In this document: one piece after another, positions 37,599 through 47,052 of the stretch
Position numbering within the stretch: position 1 is the stretch's first letter
How the letters are laid out: every line of letters starts with the position of its first letter
Assembly: GCA_022709905.1 (NCBI GenBank)
Contig: JAKLHY010000015.1
Location: 1-64,000, forward strand
Direction of reading: 5' to 3'
Length of the DNA stretch: 64,000 nt
Source: Verrucomicrobiota bacterium
GTDB lineage: Bacteria > Verrucomicrobiota > Verrucomicrobiia > Limisphaerales > UBA1319
Translations under genes and position numbers: made by a program
The notes under the pieces: generated by a model
What the model saw: the letters and a program-made list of their open reading frames with translations, nothing else
What the model was told of the DNA's origin: nothing
The model's database searches: none

Positions 37599-38520
37599 GT
37601 CGAAAAGTCAAAGGCTTGTCAACAAACCCGCAATGCTCGGACTGACGGTGGTCACGCTCCTCGGCGGCTGCAGCGGCGCCCCGGATCAGGTCCCGCCGGA
37701 AGCCCCCAGGCCACACAAAGATTGGCAATCCGCTTACATTAACAGCAACGGCATCCAGCTGCATTACTGGCGCACGGGAGGATCTGGCAAGCCGCCCCTG
37801 GTGCTGGCCCACGGCATCACCGACTACGGCCTGAACTGGGCGTCGCTCGCGGAGCGGTTCGAGGGGGAGTATGATATCGTCATGTACGACGCCCGCGGGC
37901 ATGGATACTCCGATAAGCCCGATGAACCGTACGACTTGGCCACGCACGTCGCGGATCTGGTGGGCCTCATTCGCGCCCTGGCCATCGAGAAGCCGGTGCT
38001 CATGGGGCATTCCATGGGAGGGGCCATAGTGGCCCTGGCGGCCGCCACCTACCCCGACCTCGCTCGTGCCGTCATCCTGGAGGATCCCGCCGATATGCTG
38101 GCGCGGCTCAACCCGCTCGGTGAAGCGATCATCCCCGACTGGAAGAAGCAGGTCAGGAATGATCGGCGAACAGGCAGGGCAAAGCTCATAGCCATGGCCC
38201 GTAACAAGCGACACCCCGGCTGGCAAGACCGCGATTACGAACTGTGGGCTGAGTCTAAGCTGCTGGTGAGCCCAAACGTCGTGGATATCCTCCACGGCGA
38301 CGGTTTCGGTGATGCCGGAACAACTTATCCGAAACTGCGGGTTCCGACCCTCGTCCTCAAGGCTGACGCCGATGCAAACAGCCGGAAGAAACATCTCGAG
38401 ATCGTCCGCCTTCTGCCCAAGGGAACGCTGGTCCATATCGAAGGCGCCGGACACGTGATCCGTAACGACCGACCGGATGACACCCTCCGCGAAATTCGGG
38501 CTTTCCTCTCCCGGTTGTAG
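37597..38520 (+). CDS. Alpha/beta-hydrolase lipoprotein
   Basis: 307 residues. The lipobox LLGGC (Cys25) marks a lipoprotein. The alpha/beta-hydrolase core has the oxyanion segment LAHGITDYG, YDARGHGYSDKP, nucleophile Ser139 in GHSMGG, an acid in LKADADA and His in EGAGHVIR. Activity could be esterase, lipase or C-C hydrolase; the sequence does not decide. Its start abuts the kinase fragment on the opposite strand, so it may be a later neighbour in the debris region. Confidence 0.8.
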   Translation: MSKSQRLVNKPAMLGLTVVTLLGGCSGAPDQVPPEAPRPHKDWQSAYINSNGIQLHYWRTGGSGKPPLVLAHGITDYGLNWASLAERFEGEYDIVMYDARGHGYSDKPDEPYDLATHVADLVGLIRALAIEKPVLMGHSMGGAIVALAAATYPDLARAVILEDPADMLARLNPLGEAIIPDWKKQVRNDRRTGRAKLIAMARNKRHPGWQDRDYELWAESKLLVSPNVVDILHGDGFGDAGTTYPKLRVPTLVLKADADANSRKKHLEIVRLLPKGTLVHIEGAGHVIRNDRPDDTLREIRAFLSRL

Positions 38521-38723
38521 ATCGTTGGCAACCCCTCGTTCAATGCCTTGCCTTACGGCGTAGAAACAGGTCTGAAAATTGAGCCTAAACTAAGATGTTA
38601 ACGATATCCAACATGGCAAGAAACACGCGACCAACAAGATCCTCTGGCGACACCAGGCTCGGTAACCCCCAACATAGGCTGGGTGTGAGAGTGGATATCC
38701 TGAACAGAAAGAGGAACTTCGAC

Positions 38724-40163
38724 ATGGGATTTCGAGCTGGATTATGGGTTCGGATTTTCATGCTCGCGTTCTGTCTCTGCCTTGCCAACTCGACGACTGA
38801 AGCGGCGGAGCGTAAAGGCCAGGCACCCGCCAGAGTCAGTCTGACCCTGATCCCGCCTTCCCCCGTCACCGATCAGATCATCCTCGATATCCGGGCGGCA
38901 GCCCGAAACCCCGGTGAAACAGCCCAAACCGTGGAGATGGCTGTTTATCTGGATAAGGAGCAGCCAGCGAGCTTGTTGCACCGGGAGCAAGTCCTAGTGG
39001 ACGCTTATTCCGCCAAAGGAATAGCTTTTCGTTGGGCAACGAAGGGCCTCATGGGCAAACACCGAATCCTCTTATTTGCCCGATCCGGCGGAAAGACCTT
39101 TCGGGCCAGGCAACCTCTTGTGATTTTGCCCTCCGACGTCCGCTCAACGCGCCAATTGGCTGGCGCTTTTGTCGACCTCTACCATCACGACGAAGCGGAG
39201 GGGCGTCCCTTCAATTCCGAGCTAGCCCGAATGACCCCAGCACAATGGCGTGAATTGGTGCGGGCGATGCACGCGGTAAACCAGAACATTCTTGTCCTCA
39301 CGATGGTATTCCAAAATTTCACGCATCGGGGGCAGCACCAGATCGAAACCGAAGGCTATCACGGGAGGGCCTGCTATCCCTCTCAGCTCTATCCCGGTCG
39401 GGTCCCGATCACGACGCAGGATCCGCTGGAGGTCATTTTCTCTGAGGCTGATCGCCTCGGAATGCAGGTCATGCCTGGGATTGGCCTCTACGCCTTTTTC
39501 GACTTCAGCCCGGGCTCACTCGCGTGGCACAAGCAAGTCGCTACCGAGTTGTGGGCGCGTTACGGGCATCACCCTTCATTCTACGGCTGGTATGTCAGTG
39601 AGGAAAAAGATGGCGGTTTGGGCACGGCTGAGGAACAGGGGGAGATCGTCGAATTCTTCAGCCAGTTCACGCCCTATTTGCGCGGTCTAGCGCCGGACAA
39701 GCCAGTCATGCTGGCAATCAACAGTTTCCACTTCCGCGGCGCCGAGGACACTTACCGCCAGTTGCTGCCTCACTTGGACATCCTTTGTCCCTTTGGTTTT
39801 CACCGGATGCCTGCGGGCGACCTCCCCGGGGAGCAGGCCGCCGCGCTCATGCAATCGTTGTGCGACGAAGCCGGCACTCACCTGTGGCTGGATCTCGAAA
39901 GTTTCGTCTTTCGCAACGACAATGAACTGCATCCCCGACCTATCGAAGGGCTCGTCCGAGACCTGACCCGCTTCGGGAATTTTGAAAAGACGCTCCATTA
40001 CCAATTCCCGGGATTGATGAGTTCCCCGGCGATGTCGCGCCAGCCCGGCGGGCCAGCCAGTGTCAAGCTCTATCTTGACTACAAGAAGTATCTCCAGACA
40101 GCGCCGCTGGCGGCCAGAACGCGGCTTCATCCTTCTCGCTCTGCCACGAGTAAATCACCCTGA
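38724..40163 (+). CDS. Exported DUF4434-like TIM-barrel protein
   Basis: 479 residues from the ATG at 38724, which has GAAAGAGGAA upstream and gives a signal peptide (FMLAFCLCLANSTTEA). A beta-sandwich (about 35-140) precedes a putative TIM barrel with GAFVDLYHHDEAEGRPF, LGMQVMPGIGLYAFFDF, HPSFYGWYVSEEKDG (Glu-Glu pair at the place of barrel acids) and THLWLDLESFVF. This resembles DUF4434 proteins, which are thought to be glycoside hydrolases. Substrate unknown. It is monocistronic. Confidence 0.65.
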   Translation: MGFRAGLWVRIFMLAFCLCLANSTTEAAERKGQAPARVSLTLIPPSPVTDQIILDIRAAARNPGETAQTVEMAVYLDKEQPASLLHREQVLVDAYSAKGIAFRWATKGLMGKHRILLFARSGGKTFRARQPLVILPSDVRSTRQLAGAFVDLYHHDEAEGRPFNSELARMTPAQWRELVRAMHAVNQNILVLTMVFQNFTHRGQHQIETEGYHGRACYPSQLYPGRVPITTQDPLEVIFSEADRLGMQVMPGIGLYAFFDFSPGSLAWHKQVATELWARYGHHPSFYGWYVSEEKDGGLGTAEEQGEIVEFFSQFTPYLRGLAPDKPVMLAINSFHFRGAEDTYRQLLPHLDILCPFGFHRMPAGDLPGEQAAALMQSLCDEAGTHLWLDLESFVFRNDNELHPRPIEGLVRDLTRFGNFEKTLHYQFPGLMSSPAMSRQPGGPASVKLYLDYKKYLQTAPLAARTRLHPSRSATSKSP

Positions 40164-40288
40164 TGCTCCTAGAAACTCATATGCTCAATTAACCGATTCC
40201 TCCAATAACTAAGTTCGAACCCAAACTTAACTCTTTTGTTAAGATTTCTAGCCTGTGGAGCAGGCAAGATGAGAATTCGGAAGGTAAT

Positions 40289-40444
40289 ATGCGCGGACAA
40301 TTTTTGGCACTGCTGGTTTTTCTGCTTTCTTGCCATACAACTGCAGTTGCCGAAGGCCATTCCCTGCTCAAAGACGGCAAATGCGCTTACACAGTTGTGG
40401 TCGGCTCAACGGCCAGTCCCTCTGAAAAACGGGCCGCCGCAGAA
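40289..40444 (+). pseudogene. Truncated exported protein (DUF4838-like N-terminus)
   Basis: An ATG with GGAAGG six bases upstream begins MRGQFLALLVFLLSCHTTAVA, a clear signal peptide. HSLLKDGKCAYTVVVGSTASPSEKRAAAE follows, which looks like the opening strand-helix of DUF4838/alpha-glucuronidase-type N-terminal domains. After 52 codons the frame runs into a palindrome-ended element at 40445 and stops. No continuation is found beyond the element, so the rest of the gene is lost. Confidence 0.55.
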
Positions 40445-40598
40445 GGCAATGGGGTCAGATCCATACTATTTATAAATGCAACCGACTCGCGCGATAGTGT
40501 GCCTCGGTAGGAGCCAGGATTCGGAACCGGTGTGTTACAGCCTGAACTATCTTCTTTGGAATCTTATTTGTCAATGATATGGACCTGACCCTATTGCC
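40445..40598. mobile_element. 154-bp REP/MITE-like element
   Basis: The ends are inverted repeats: GGCAATGGGGTCAGATCCATA at the left against, on the minus strand, GGCAATAGGGTCAGGTCCATA at the right (two mismatches), continuing weakly inward. The GGGTCAGRTCC core resembles the ends of repeats mobilised by REP-associated (Y1) transposases in many bacteria. It has no coding capacity. Confidence 0.65.
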
Positions 40599-41016
40599 TT
40601 TTTCGCGGTAAGCCTTTGCCAAGCGGAAGTTCAGCACCGATAAGGAGAGATGGTTGGCGTGGCGATGATCCAATGGGCGCTTCGCGGAATCCCCGTTGGC
40701 ACGGTCGTGCTTGGCGCTTTGGGTGTTTGGCCGGAGCTTTGGCTCAGTCTCACAGCCGAGAGCTTGAATGTCCAACAACGTCATTGGAGCGAATGCTGGC
40801 GGGCCGTGTCAATTTGCAGTCCGGTGCAGTGCAGGATGCGCTTTTCACGAGGATCCGGGTGAGTATCGAGTCGGCCCGAACGATACCGATTCTGATACCG
40901 ACTCCAACGCCGATGGGACTATGAAACCGGAAAACAGCCAGCCAACCGCTTCACCGCATCCTGCCGAAAGACGGCCTCGGTGATCACAAGGACACTTCGA
41001 GCACCATGAGCACATT
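40599..41016. other. Gene-free debris
   Basis: Short frames on both strands have no recognisable protein character. A plus-strand segment around 40890-40920 encodes a DTDSDTDSNADGT string reminiscent of calcium-binding linker repeats, but no surrounding gene supports it. Confidence 0.35.
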
Positions 41017-41271
41017 TCAGACATTCGTTGCCAGTCTTTTTCTTCTGACAATCACGGCTTGCTCGGTCATCAGGTAGTCTGATGCGACGTCGAGCGGGGC
41101 CACATGTTTGTCCATAAAGACGACATTGTTTCCGGATTTGGAGTGTGGGCGATGGCACTCCTCGTAATCGAGCAGGAGCGGCGTTGTCTCTGGTGGAAAA
41201 CGCGGTTTAGTTTTCGGCCTCAGCGCCTGTTTTCTGACCTCTTTTTCGGCTGGACATGGCATAAGGCTCAC
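41017..41271 (-). pseudogene. Prepilin (DUF1559-like) C-terminal remnant
   Basis: The minus-strand frame contains TTPLLLDYEECHRPHSKSG followed by NNVVFMDKHVAPLDVA. This parallels the closing H-x-G-x-NV-x-F-x-D-x-HV motif of the intact prepilin at 34.7 kb. No prepilin N-terminus exists upstream, so this is probably a decayed fragment whose first codons are fortuitous. Confidence 0.4.
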
Positions 41272-41380
41272 CTTTTGCAGGAAAAACCGTAACCTTGAGT
41301 GGCCTTCAGCACGCGGAAACCGTCGAGTGGGAGCAGGTTCCTGTGTGGGATTATGGGAGGCGGCACAGGGGCGTTCGCGC

Positions 41381-41863
41381 TCAACGGCGTGGTAGGATGG
41401 CCAGGCCGGAACTTCGCAGTTCCTTAACCAGTTCTTCGGCCATGGGAACCAACTGGGAGGCGAGCAGCGAAGAGAGCTGATTGCCGGGAGCCATCGAGGC
41501 GGGGATGATCCCGAGGAGCACGATTTCCCTGGGGCACCGTCCGCGTATTTCGCTCAGGAGCAGCATTTCCTGGATGCCGATTTGGTGAGGGGAGAGTTTG
41601 GTCGGAATGCGTTGCAGCATGAGGTCTTCTTTGTTGAAACGCATGGGCTGTCCGGGTTCGCCTTGGAGGGCGAGGACATCGACAACATAGACCCGGTCGG
41701 CGGATTCGAGTTCGTGGGCGGCCATGATTCCCAGGGCGCCGGCATCGAGGATTTCAACCTCGGGCGGAAAAAGGTAATGGGCCTCGAGGTGGCGAACGAA
41801 GTGAACCCCGAATCCTTCGTCCGAAAGGAGCAGATTCCCGGCGCCGAAGATCAGCGTTTTCAT
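41381..41863 (-). CDS. hybD: [NiFe]-hydrogenase maturation endopeptidase
   Basis: 160 residues from the ATG at 41863, chosen because the family begins MKTLIFGAGNLLLSDEGFGV; the longer frame reaches back into hybC. Conserved DEGFG and DAGALG supply the nickel-sensing acid residues of HyaD/HybD/HupD proteases. The enzyme removes the C-terminal tail of the large subunit after nickel insertion. Its substrate is encoded just upstream (31-bp gap) and carries exactly such a 15-residue tail. It is the last gene of the hydrogen block. Confidence 0.9.
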   Translation of the reverse strand: MKTLIFGAGNLLLSDEGFGVHFVRHLEAHYLFPPEVEILDAGALGIMAAHELESADRVYVVDVLALQGEPGQPMRFNKEDLMLQRIPTKLSPHQIGIQEMLLLSEIRGRCPREIVLLGIIPASMAPGNQLSSLLASQLVPMAEELVKELRSSGLAILPRR

Positions 41864-41894
41864 GCGAGGCCGAACGCGCCGTCCCGAGACCTGT

Positions 41895-43580
41895 TCATTG
41901 CACCTTGACCTGGACGATTTCCTCGCCCGCCGGATTGATCGCATGCACGGCGCAGGCGATGCAGGGATCGAAGGAATGGAGGGTTCGAAGGACTTCAAGC
42001 GGTTTTTCAGGGTCTGCGATCGGGGTGCCGGCCAGGGAAGCCTCGTAGGGACCGGGAACTCCTTGTTCATCGCGGGGCGAGGCGTTCCAGGTGGTGGGCA
42101 CGACGGCCTGGTAGTTTTCGATCTTTTGATTTTGGATCACGATCCAGTGCGAGAGACTGCCGCGCGGGGCCTCGTGGAATCCGACGCCGCGAAACTCGCC
42201 CCGGGGAATCTCGGTGGGATTGGCATAAGTGGAATCTCCCGCGCCGAGGTTTTGGATGAGTTTATCGACATATTCGAGCGAGAGATCGGCCATGATTCGG
42301 GTGCGAATGGCTCGAGCGACGAACCGGCCCATGGTTGAAAGATAGTCTTTGATCCTGATGCCGAGAAAGCCGTTGGTCTCATTGACCAGCGATTGGACGC
42401 GAGGATTGCCGGCGGCGTAATTGGTCAGGATCTGAGCCAGGGGGCCGACCTGGACGGGTTGACCTGCCAACCGGGGGGCTTTGCACCACGAATATTTGCC
42501 GTCGGCCTTGAACTCACCGGGTTGCGGCCGGGTTTGGGCCTGCCAGGGATGCGCCGGCTTGCTGTCTTCGTACCAGGCGCGCGCCACGGATTCCTCAATG
42601 CCGTTGATGATTTCCTGGTCCGCATGATTCTGGAGGACGCGATGGCCGTCGAGATTGCCGTCTTGAATGATTCCGCCTCCCAGGGCAAACCTGGAATTGA
42701 CGCCGTCTTCGGGAAACTCGGGAACGGCGAGGAAATTGGTGACGCCTGCCCCCAGACCGAACCATTCCTTGTAAGCGCCGGCGATGGCGAGGAGATCGGG
42801 GTAGAAGACCTGTTGCACGAACGCCCGGGATTCTTCCAGGAGCCCCCGCAAGAGAACCAGGCGCTCGAGGTTGGTGGTGGCCATGTTCTCGAGGTTCAAG
42901 GCGGTGGCGACTCCCCCGACCACGAGGTTCTGGATATGAGGATTCTTGCCGCCGAGAACGGCAACCGCCTGGGCCGCCTTCCGTTGAAAATCGAAGGCGG
43001 TCAAATAATGGGCCAGGATCATGAGATTCTGTTCGGGCGACAGTTTCATCGCCGGATGTCCCCAGTATCCCGATCCAAAGATGCCCAGCCGGCCGCTTTG
43101 AACAAAGGCGCGCAACCGGTCCTGGACGGCCTTGAATTCCGTCTCGCTATTCCCCGGCCAGGCCGAGAAATCCTGCGCCAGCCGGGCGGTTTTCCTGGGA
43201 TCCGCCTGAAGCGCCGACACCAGATCCACCCAATCGAGCGCGGCTAGGTGATAGAAATGGACGATGTGATCCTGGACGGAATGCTGGGCGATCATGATGT
43301 TGCGCACGAACTGCGCGTTGAGGGGAATCTCAACGCCGAGGGCGTGTTCGACGGCGCGAATGGAGCTGATGGCGTGCACGGTGGTACAGACGCCGCAGAA
43401 CCGCTGAGCGAACGCCCAGGCGTCCTGGGGAGGGCGTCCCCGCATGATCACCTCGATGCCGCGCCACATTTGGGCGGAGCTCCAGGCTTGGGCGACCCGG
43501 TCGCCGTCCACCTCGACGTCGATACGGAGGTGGCCTTCGATGCGTGTGACCGGATCCAGAGTAATGGTGCGTGTGGCCAT
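41895..43580 (-). CDS. hybC: [NiFe] hydrogenase large subunit, group 1 membrane-bound type
   Basis: 561 residues. The N-terminal RIEGHLRIDV and RFCGVCTTVHA (Cys62, Cys65) and the C-terminal DPCIACAVH (Cys540, Cys543, His546) provide the four cysteines that bind the Ni-Fe(CN)2CO centre. The 15 residues after His546 (AINPAGEEIVQVKVQ) are the pro-peptide removed by the HybD-type protease. It catalyses H2 oxidation with the small subunit on the outer face of the membrane, carried there by the partner's Tat signal. All catalytic residues look intact. Length is as usual for the family. Confidence 0.95.
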   Translation of the reverse strand: MATRTITLDPVTRIEGHLRIDVEVDGDRVAQAWSSAQMWRGIEVIMRGRPPQDAWAFAQRFCGVCTTVHAISSIRAVEHALGVEIPLNAQFVRNIMIAQHSVQDHIVHFYHLAALDWVDLVSALQADPRKTARLAQDFSAWPGNSETEFKAVQDRLRAFVQSGRLGIFGSGYWGHPAMKLSPEQNLMILAHYLTAFDFQRKAAQAVAVLGGKNPHIQNLVVGGVATALNLENMATTNLERLVLLRGLLEESRAFVQQVFYPDLLAIAGAYKEWFGLGAGVTNFLAVPEFPEDGVNSRFALGGGIIQDGNLDGHRVLQNHADQEIINGIEESVARAWYEDSKPAHPWQAQTRPQPGEFKADGKYSWCKAPRLAGQPVQVGPLAQILTNYAAGNPRVQSLVNETNGFLGIRIKDYLSTMGRFVARAIRTRIMADLSLEYVDKLIQNLGAGDSTYANPTEIPRGEFRGVGFHEAPRGSLSHWIVIQNQKIENYQAVVPTTWNASPRDEQGVPGPYEASLAGTPIADPEKPLEVLRTLHSFDPCIACAVHAINPAGEEIVQVKVQ

Positions 43581-43608
43581 GAATGATGGGTGCTGGGTTA
43601 AGGGTGGC

Positions 43609-44982
43609 TCAGACGGTTTCGAGGGATGAGCGGCTGACGCTGCCGTTAAGCGCCGGATACGTGGGCTGGAGGGAGGGCGTGGCCGGCCGCAGCCGGGGCC
43701 GGGTTTGGCCCGAGCCCGAGGTCCGCCCGGGAAGTTTAATGCGAGGCAGAACGGGGCAAAGTTTGACTAACACCTGATAGCCCAGGATTTCCAGGGCCAC
43801 GATGCCGACGGTCACCAGGATTTCGGAGAGCGAGGGGAAGTATTTCCATCCCTGGCCCGGGTCAAAGCCGATCATGTAGACGTTCACCCTGTATAATCCA
43901 CCCCCGAGCACAATCAGCGCCGCCGAGACGTACAGCCAGCGAGGCGAATGCCGGTGTTCGCGCCGCAGCAGGAGCAATGATCCCGCGATGATCAGGGCGA
44001 ACTCGGCCAGGAAACAGCCCGAATAAAGATCCAGCCGGAATGCGGCCTCCCATTGCTGCCGATAGGTGAGGTCGGCAATCGCCACCGTCAACCACACCGC
44101 CGTCAACCAGGGAATAATCCGGGCGACTCCGGACAGTTCATCGAGATCGTAAGGGCGTTTGAAAGCATAGGCAGTGAGGAGCAACTGGATGATGGCAATG
44201 GCATACCCGATGTAGATGCAATTAATGAGGAACAGCAACGGCAGGCAGCCGGTATGCCACAACGGATGGAGCTTGGTCCCCGCCACCAGGAGCATCGATC
44301 CGAGGGAGGATTGATGCATCGTGGGCAGAGTCACGCCCAGGATGATGAAGAAGATCAGCGCTTGATCCAGCCGGGGGCGCAGCCAGGTGGCCGCCGCGCG
44401 CAATTGTTCGGCGCGGCCGAGGATCTTGTCCTGATCGACTGGCATCCGAAGCTGGATCCAGTTGAGGGTGGCGCGCAACCGCCGCCAATCGCTGGTCTCG
44501 AGGCTCACCAGAATCGCCGGCAGAAACTCGATCATCAACACGGTGGTGTAACTCATGATGCACAGGGCCACTTCGAACATGACCGAGTTCACCTGCCATT
44601 GGGAAGGCACGAAGAAATTGTAGAAATTCCAGGGCCGTCCCAGGTCCACCATCACGGAAAATCCGGCCAGACCGTAGCCGAACATGCTGGTGAGAATGCA
44701 GGACCGAATTAAAGGATGATATCGCATCCGATTGCGGATATAGACGAGCAAGGCCATGGCGTAGCCGCCGCAGGCCATGGCCGTGCCGATGGCCACGTCA
44801 TAGGTAATCCAGATGCCCCACGGATAACCATCGCTCATGTTGGAAACGGCGCCGAGGCCTTTGACACATCGGACGGCGATCAGGAATCCTCCGATGAGAA
44901 CCAGCGAGAGGAGGATGAAGAAAGACGGGGTGAAAAGCCGGCCTTCCTGTTTTTGGAATTCATCATGTCGCATGGGGGCCAT
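43609..44982 (-). CDS. hybB: HybB/NrfD-type membrane subunit of [NiFe] hydrogenase
   Basis: 457 residues, about ten hydrophobic helices (FFILLSLVLIGGFLIAV, AMACGGYAMALLVYI, PTMHQSSLGSMLLVAG, LEILGYQVLVKL). NrfD-family subunits carry no heme and pass electrons from the HybA iron-sulfur protein to quinone, sometimes with proton movement. The start overlaps the end of hybA by 20 bases. The C-terminal tail beyond the last helix is Arg/Pro-rich and somewhat longer than expected. Confidence 0.9.
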   Translation of the reverse strand: MAPMRHDEFQKQEGRLFTPSFFILLSLVLIGGFLIAVRCVKGLGAVSNMSDGYPWGIWITYDVAIGTAMACGGYAMALLVYIRNRMRYHPLIRSCILTSMFGYGLAGFSVMVDLGRPWNFYNFFVPSQWQVNSVMFEVALCIMSYTTVLMIEFLPAILVSLETSDWRRLRATLNWIQLRMPVDQDKILGRAEQLRAAATWLRPRLDQALIFFIILGVTLPTMHQSSLGSMLLVAGTKLHPLWHTGCLPLLFLINCIYIGYAIAIIQLLLTAYAFKRPYDLDELSGVARIIPWLTAVWLTVAIADLTYRQQWEAAFRLDLYSGCFLAEFALIIAGSLLLLRREHRHSPRWLYVSAALIVLGGGLYRVNVYMIGFDPGQGWKYFPSLSEILVTVGIVALEILGYQVLVKLCPVLPRIKLPGRTSGSGQTRPRLRPATPSLQPTYPALNGSVSRSSLETV

Positions 44983-45910
44983 TCTGTTGGTCTTCCGCGT
45001 CAGGGGCGGAAGCGGGGTGATCGTGGTGTTTTTTGAGGTTCATTAGCGCCAGGCCGCCCAACAGACTGTAGAGGACGACGGGAGCAATGAATCCCTTATA
45101 AAGGGTGTGCTGGATCTTTTCCGAGAAAGCGGCCGGGGCGTCTTTCGGGAGGGTGGGCAGACCCAGTTTCTCGAAGGGCATGGCCGCCAAGTAGAGGTGG
45201 TTGGTGCCGCCCACCTCGTGTTCTCCATAGATGTGCGGCACATACCGGCCCGGTTCCTCTTGCATGCGACGGCGAGCTTCCTCGATCAAAGCCCCCCGCC
45301 GCCCGAACTGAATGGCGCCCGTCGGGCAGATCTCGGCGCAGGCGGGCACGCCTTTTGTCTTGAGGTGGGTGTTGCGGCAGAGGTCGCACTTGACGATCTG
45401 GGGCAGCGCGCGGTCCCACTGGAACTTGGGAATGTTGAAGGCGCAGGCAATCTGGCAGTAGCGGCAACCGATGCAGGTGTTTTTGTTATAGTCGACAATG
45501 CCGGTCTCCTTGTCCTTGGTCATGGCGCTGACGGGGCAGACCGAAACGCAGGAGGGTTTCTGGCAATGCATGCAGGAATGTTTGACAAAGGACTTCCCGG
45601 GGCCGTCGGTCCCGAGCTTGATGATAGTTCGGGTGTCTCCGGACAGGTCCATAGGCGCGTCCCAGAGCGCGTCGGAATCAAAACTGGCCGGTTCATAGGC
45701 CAGGCTTCCATAATCTCCGTTGACTCGTTTGCAGGCGGCCATGCAGGCCTTGCAGCCGACGCAGCGCGTGGCATCGTAGAGCATGCCCAGCTCGTTCTGA
45801 TTTGGAATGACAGCAGCGTCGCTGGCCGACGCCGATCCGGCGGGGGTCACCAGACCGGCGCCGGTCACGCCGAGGATCTTAAAAAAATCACGCCGGTTCT
45901 GTTTTTTCAT
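44963..45910 (-). CDS. hybA: HybA-type 4x[4Fe-4S] electron-transfer subunit
   Basis: 315 residues. KKQNRRDFFKILGVTGAG is a twin-arginine signal. Four cysteine clusters are visible: CVGCKACMAACKRVNG, CMHCQKPSCVSVCPVSA, CIGCRYCQIACAFN and CDLCRNTHLKTKGVPACAEICPTGAI, enough for four [4Fe-4S] centres. A C-terminal helix (IAPVVLYSLLGGLALM) anchors it. It links the hydrogenase dimer to HybB. It overlaps hybO by 23 bases and hybB by 20, which indicates translational coupling. Confidence 0.92.
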   Translation of the reverse strand: MKKQNRRDFFKILGVTGAGLVTPAGSASASDAAVIPNQNELGMLYDATRCVGCKACMAACKRVNGDYGSLAYEPASFDSDALWDAPMDLSGDTRTIIKLGTDGPGKSFVKHSCMHCQKPSCVSVCPVSAMTKDKETGIVDYNKNTCIGCRYCQIACAFNIPKFQWDRALPQIVKCDLCRNTHLKTKGVPACAEICPTGAIQFGRRGALIEEARRRMQEEPGRYVPHIYGEHEVGGTNHLYLAAMPFEKLGLPTLPKDAPAAFSEKIQHTLYKGFIAPVVLYSLLGGLALMNLKKHHDHPASAPDAEDQQNGPHAT

Positions 45911-47009
45911 GGATGGTTTTCTCCGGGGGAGGTGTCGCGTGGGGGAGGCGCTTCGACATCATCATGCCGGCGCCCAGAGCGAGGCCCGCGCCGAGGCCCG
46001 CGAGCCCTGTGGTTAATGGATCGGCACCCTTGCCCTTCCGTTCGACCACGGCGGGGGCATAGCCCTCGAAGGGCGTGGGCTCTTGGATCGGGACTTTTTC
46101 CTCGATGCTGGTGCGGAAGAGCAGATCGGGTTCGGTGCAACCAATGCAGGGATGTCCGATCGAGACCGGCCAGACGCCCACGTCATTGAACCGTTGCACG
46201 GAGCAATTGGCATGGGTCGCCGGGCCCTTGCATCCCAGCTTGTAAAGGCAGTAACCCTGAGCGTGCCCCTCGTCGCCATAGGCCTGCGCAAACCGCCCGG
46301 CATCGAAGTGCGGACGACGCTCGCAGTGTTCATGAATTTTCCGGCCGTAGGCGAATTGGGGACGGCCAAGTCCATCAAGTTTTGGCAGACGCTTGAAGGT
46401 CAGGAAATGGAGGATGGTCGAGAGAAAATTGTAGGGATTGGGCGGGCAGCCCGGAATGTTAACAATGGTCTTTTGTTTCAACAGATCTCGCACTCCGACG
46501 GCGCCGGTGGGATTGGGATCGGCCGCCTGGATGCCGCCGTAACTCGAACAGGTGCCCAGGCACAGAATCAGGGACGCTCCGTCGGCGGCTTCGTTCAGCA
46601 ACTCGTGGGCGGTTTTGCCCCCGATCCGGCAGTAAGCTCCGTGGCCTGCCGTGGGAATCGCCCCTTCGACGACCAGAATGTAGCGGCCCCGGTAGGCGGT
46701 CATCGCCTCATGTCGCGATTGCTCGGCCTGCAGCCCCGCGCCCGCCATCAAGGTTTCGTGATACTCCAGCGAGATGAGGTCGAGAATGACGGAGGAAACG
46801 GCGGGATGGCTGGAGCGCAGCAGGGATCCTGTGCAGCCGGTGCACTCCTGAAAGTGCAACCAAATCACTGGCGGCCGGTCGTCCGCCTGGGCGGCGTCCA
46901 TGACCCGGGCGGCCATGCGCAGTGGCAAGCCCATCATGGCCGTAGCCGTCAAGCAGGTTCTCACAAAGTCTCGGCGCGAGAAGGTTTTCGAGGTGGCGTG
47001 CGAGCTCAT
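45888..47009 (-). CDS. hybO: [NiFe] hydrogenase small subunit, Tat-exported
   Basis: 373 residues from the ATG at 47009; the longer frame is not supported because the Tat signal (FSRRDFVRTCLTATAMMGL) then sits at the N-terminus and the sigma-54 promoter lies upstream. ECTGCTGSLL, GTCSSYGG and GCPPNPYN mark the proximal cluster, and the later Cys-rich part (YCLYKLGCKGPATHANCS, HPCIGCTEP) the medial and distal clusters. A C-terminal hydrophobic helix (LAGLGAGLALGAGMMM) anchors it. It is the first gene of a hybO-A-B-C-D order identical to the E. coli hydrogenase-2 core operon. Confidence 0.94.
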   Translation of the reverse strand: MSSHATSKTFSRRDFVRTCLTATAMMGLPLRMAARVMDAAQADDRPPVIWLHFQECTGCTGSLLRSSHPAVSSVILDLISLEYHETLMAGAGLQAEQSRHEAMTAYRGRYILVVEGAIPTAGHGAYCRIGGKTAHELLNEAADGASLILCLGTCSSYGGIQAADPNPTGAVGVRDLLKQKTIVNIPGCPPNPYNFLSTILHFLTFKRLPKLDGLGRPQFAYGRKIHEHCERRPHFDAGRFAQAYGDEGHAQGYCLYKLGCKGPATHANCSVQRFNDVGVWPVSIGHPCIGCTEPDLLFRTSIEEKVPIQEPTPFEGYAPAVVERKGKGADPLTTGLAGLGAGLALGAGMMMSKRLPHATPPPEKTIHEKTEPA

Positions 47010-47052
47010 GTTGGGTGAATCGCGTATTTTTTCTCTATTGGTCAACCAGTAA

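Noticed and set aside
40650..40862. 70-codon plus-strand frame with hydrophobic start
   Set aside because: No signal-peptide cleavage context, no ribosome-binding site, lies in gene debris next to the MITE-like element.
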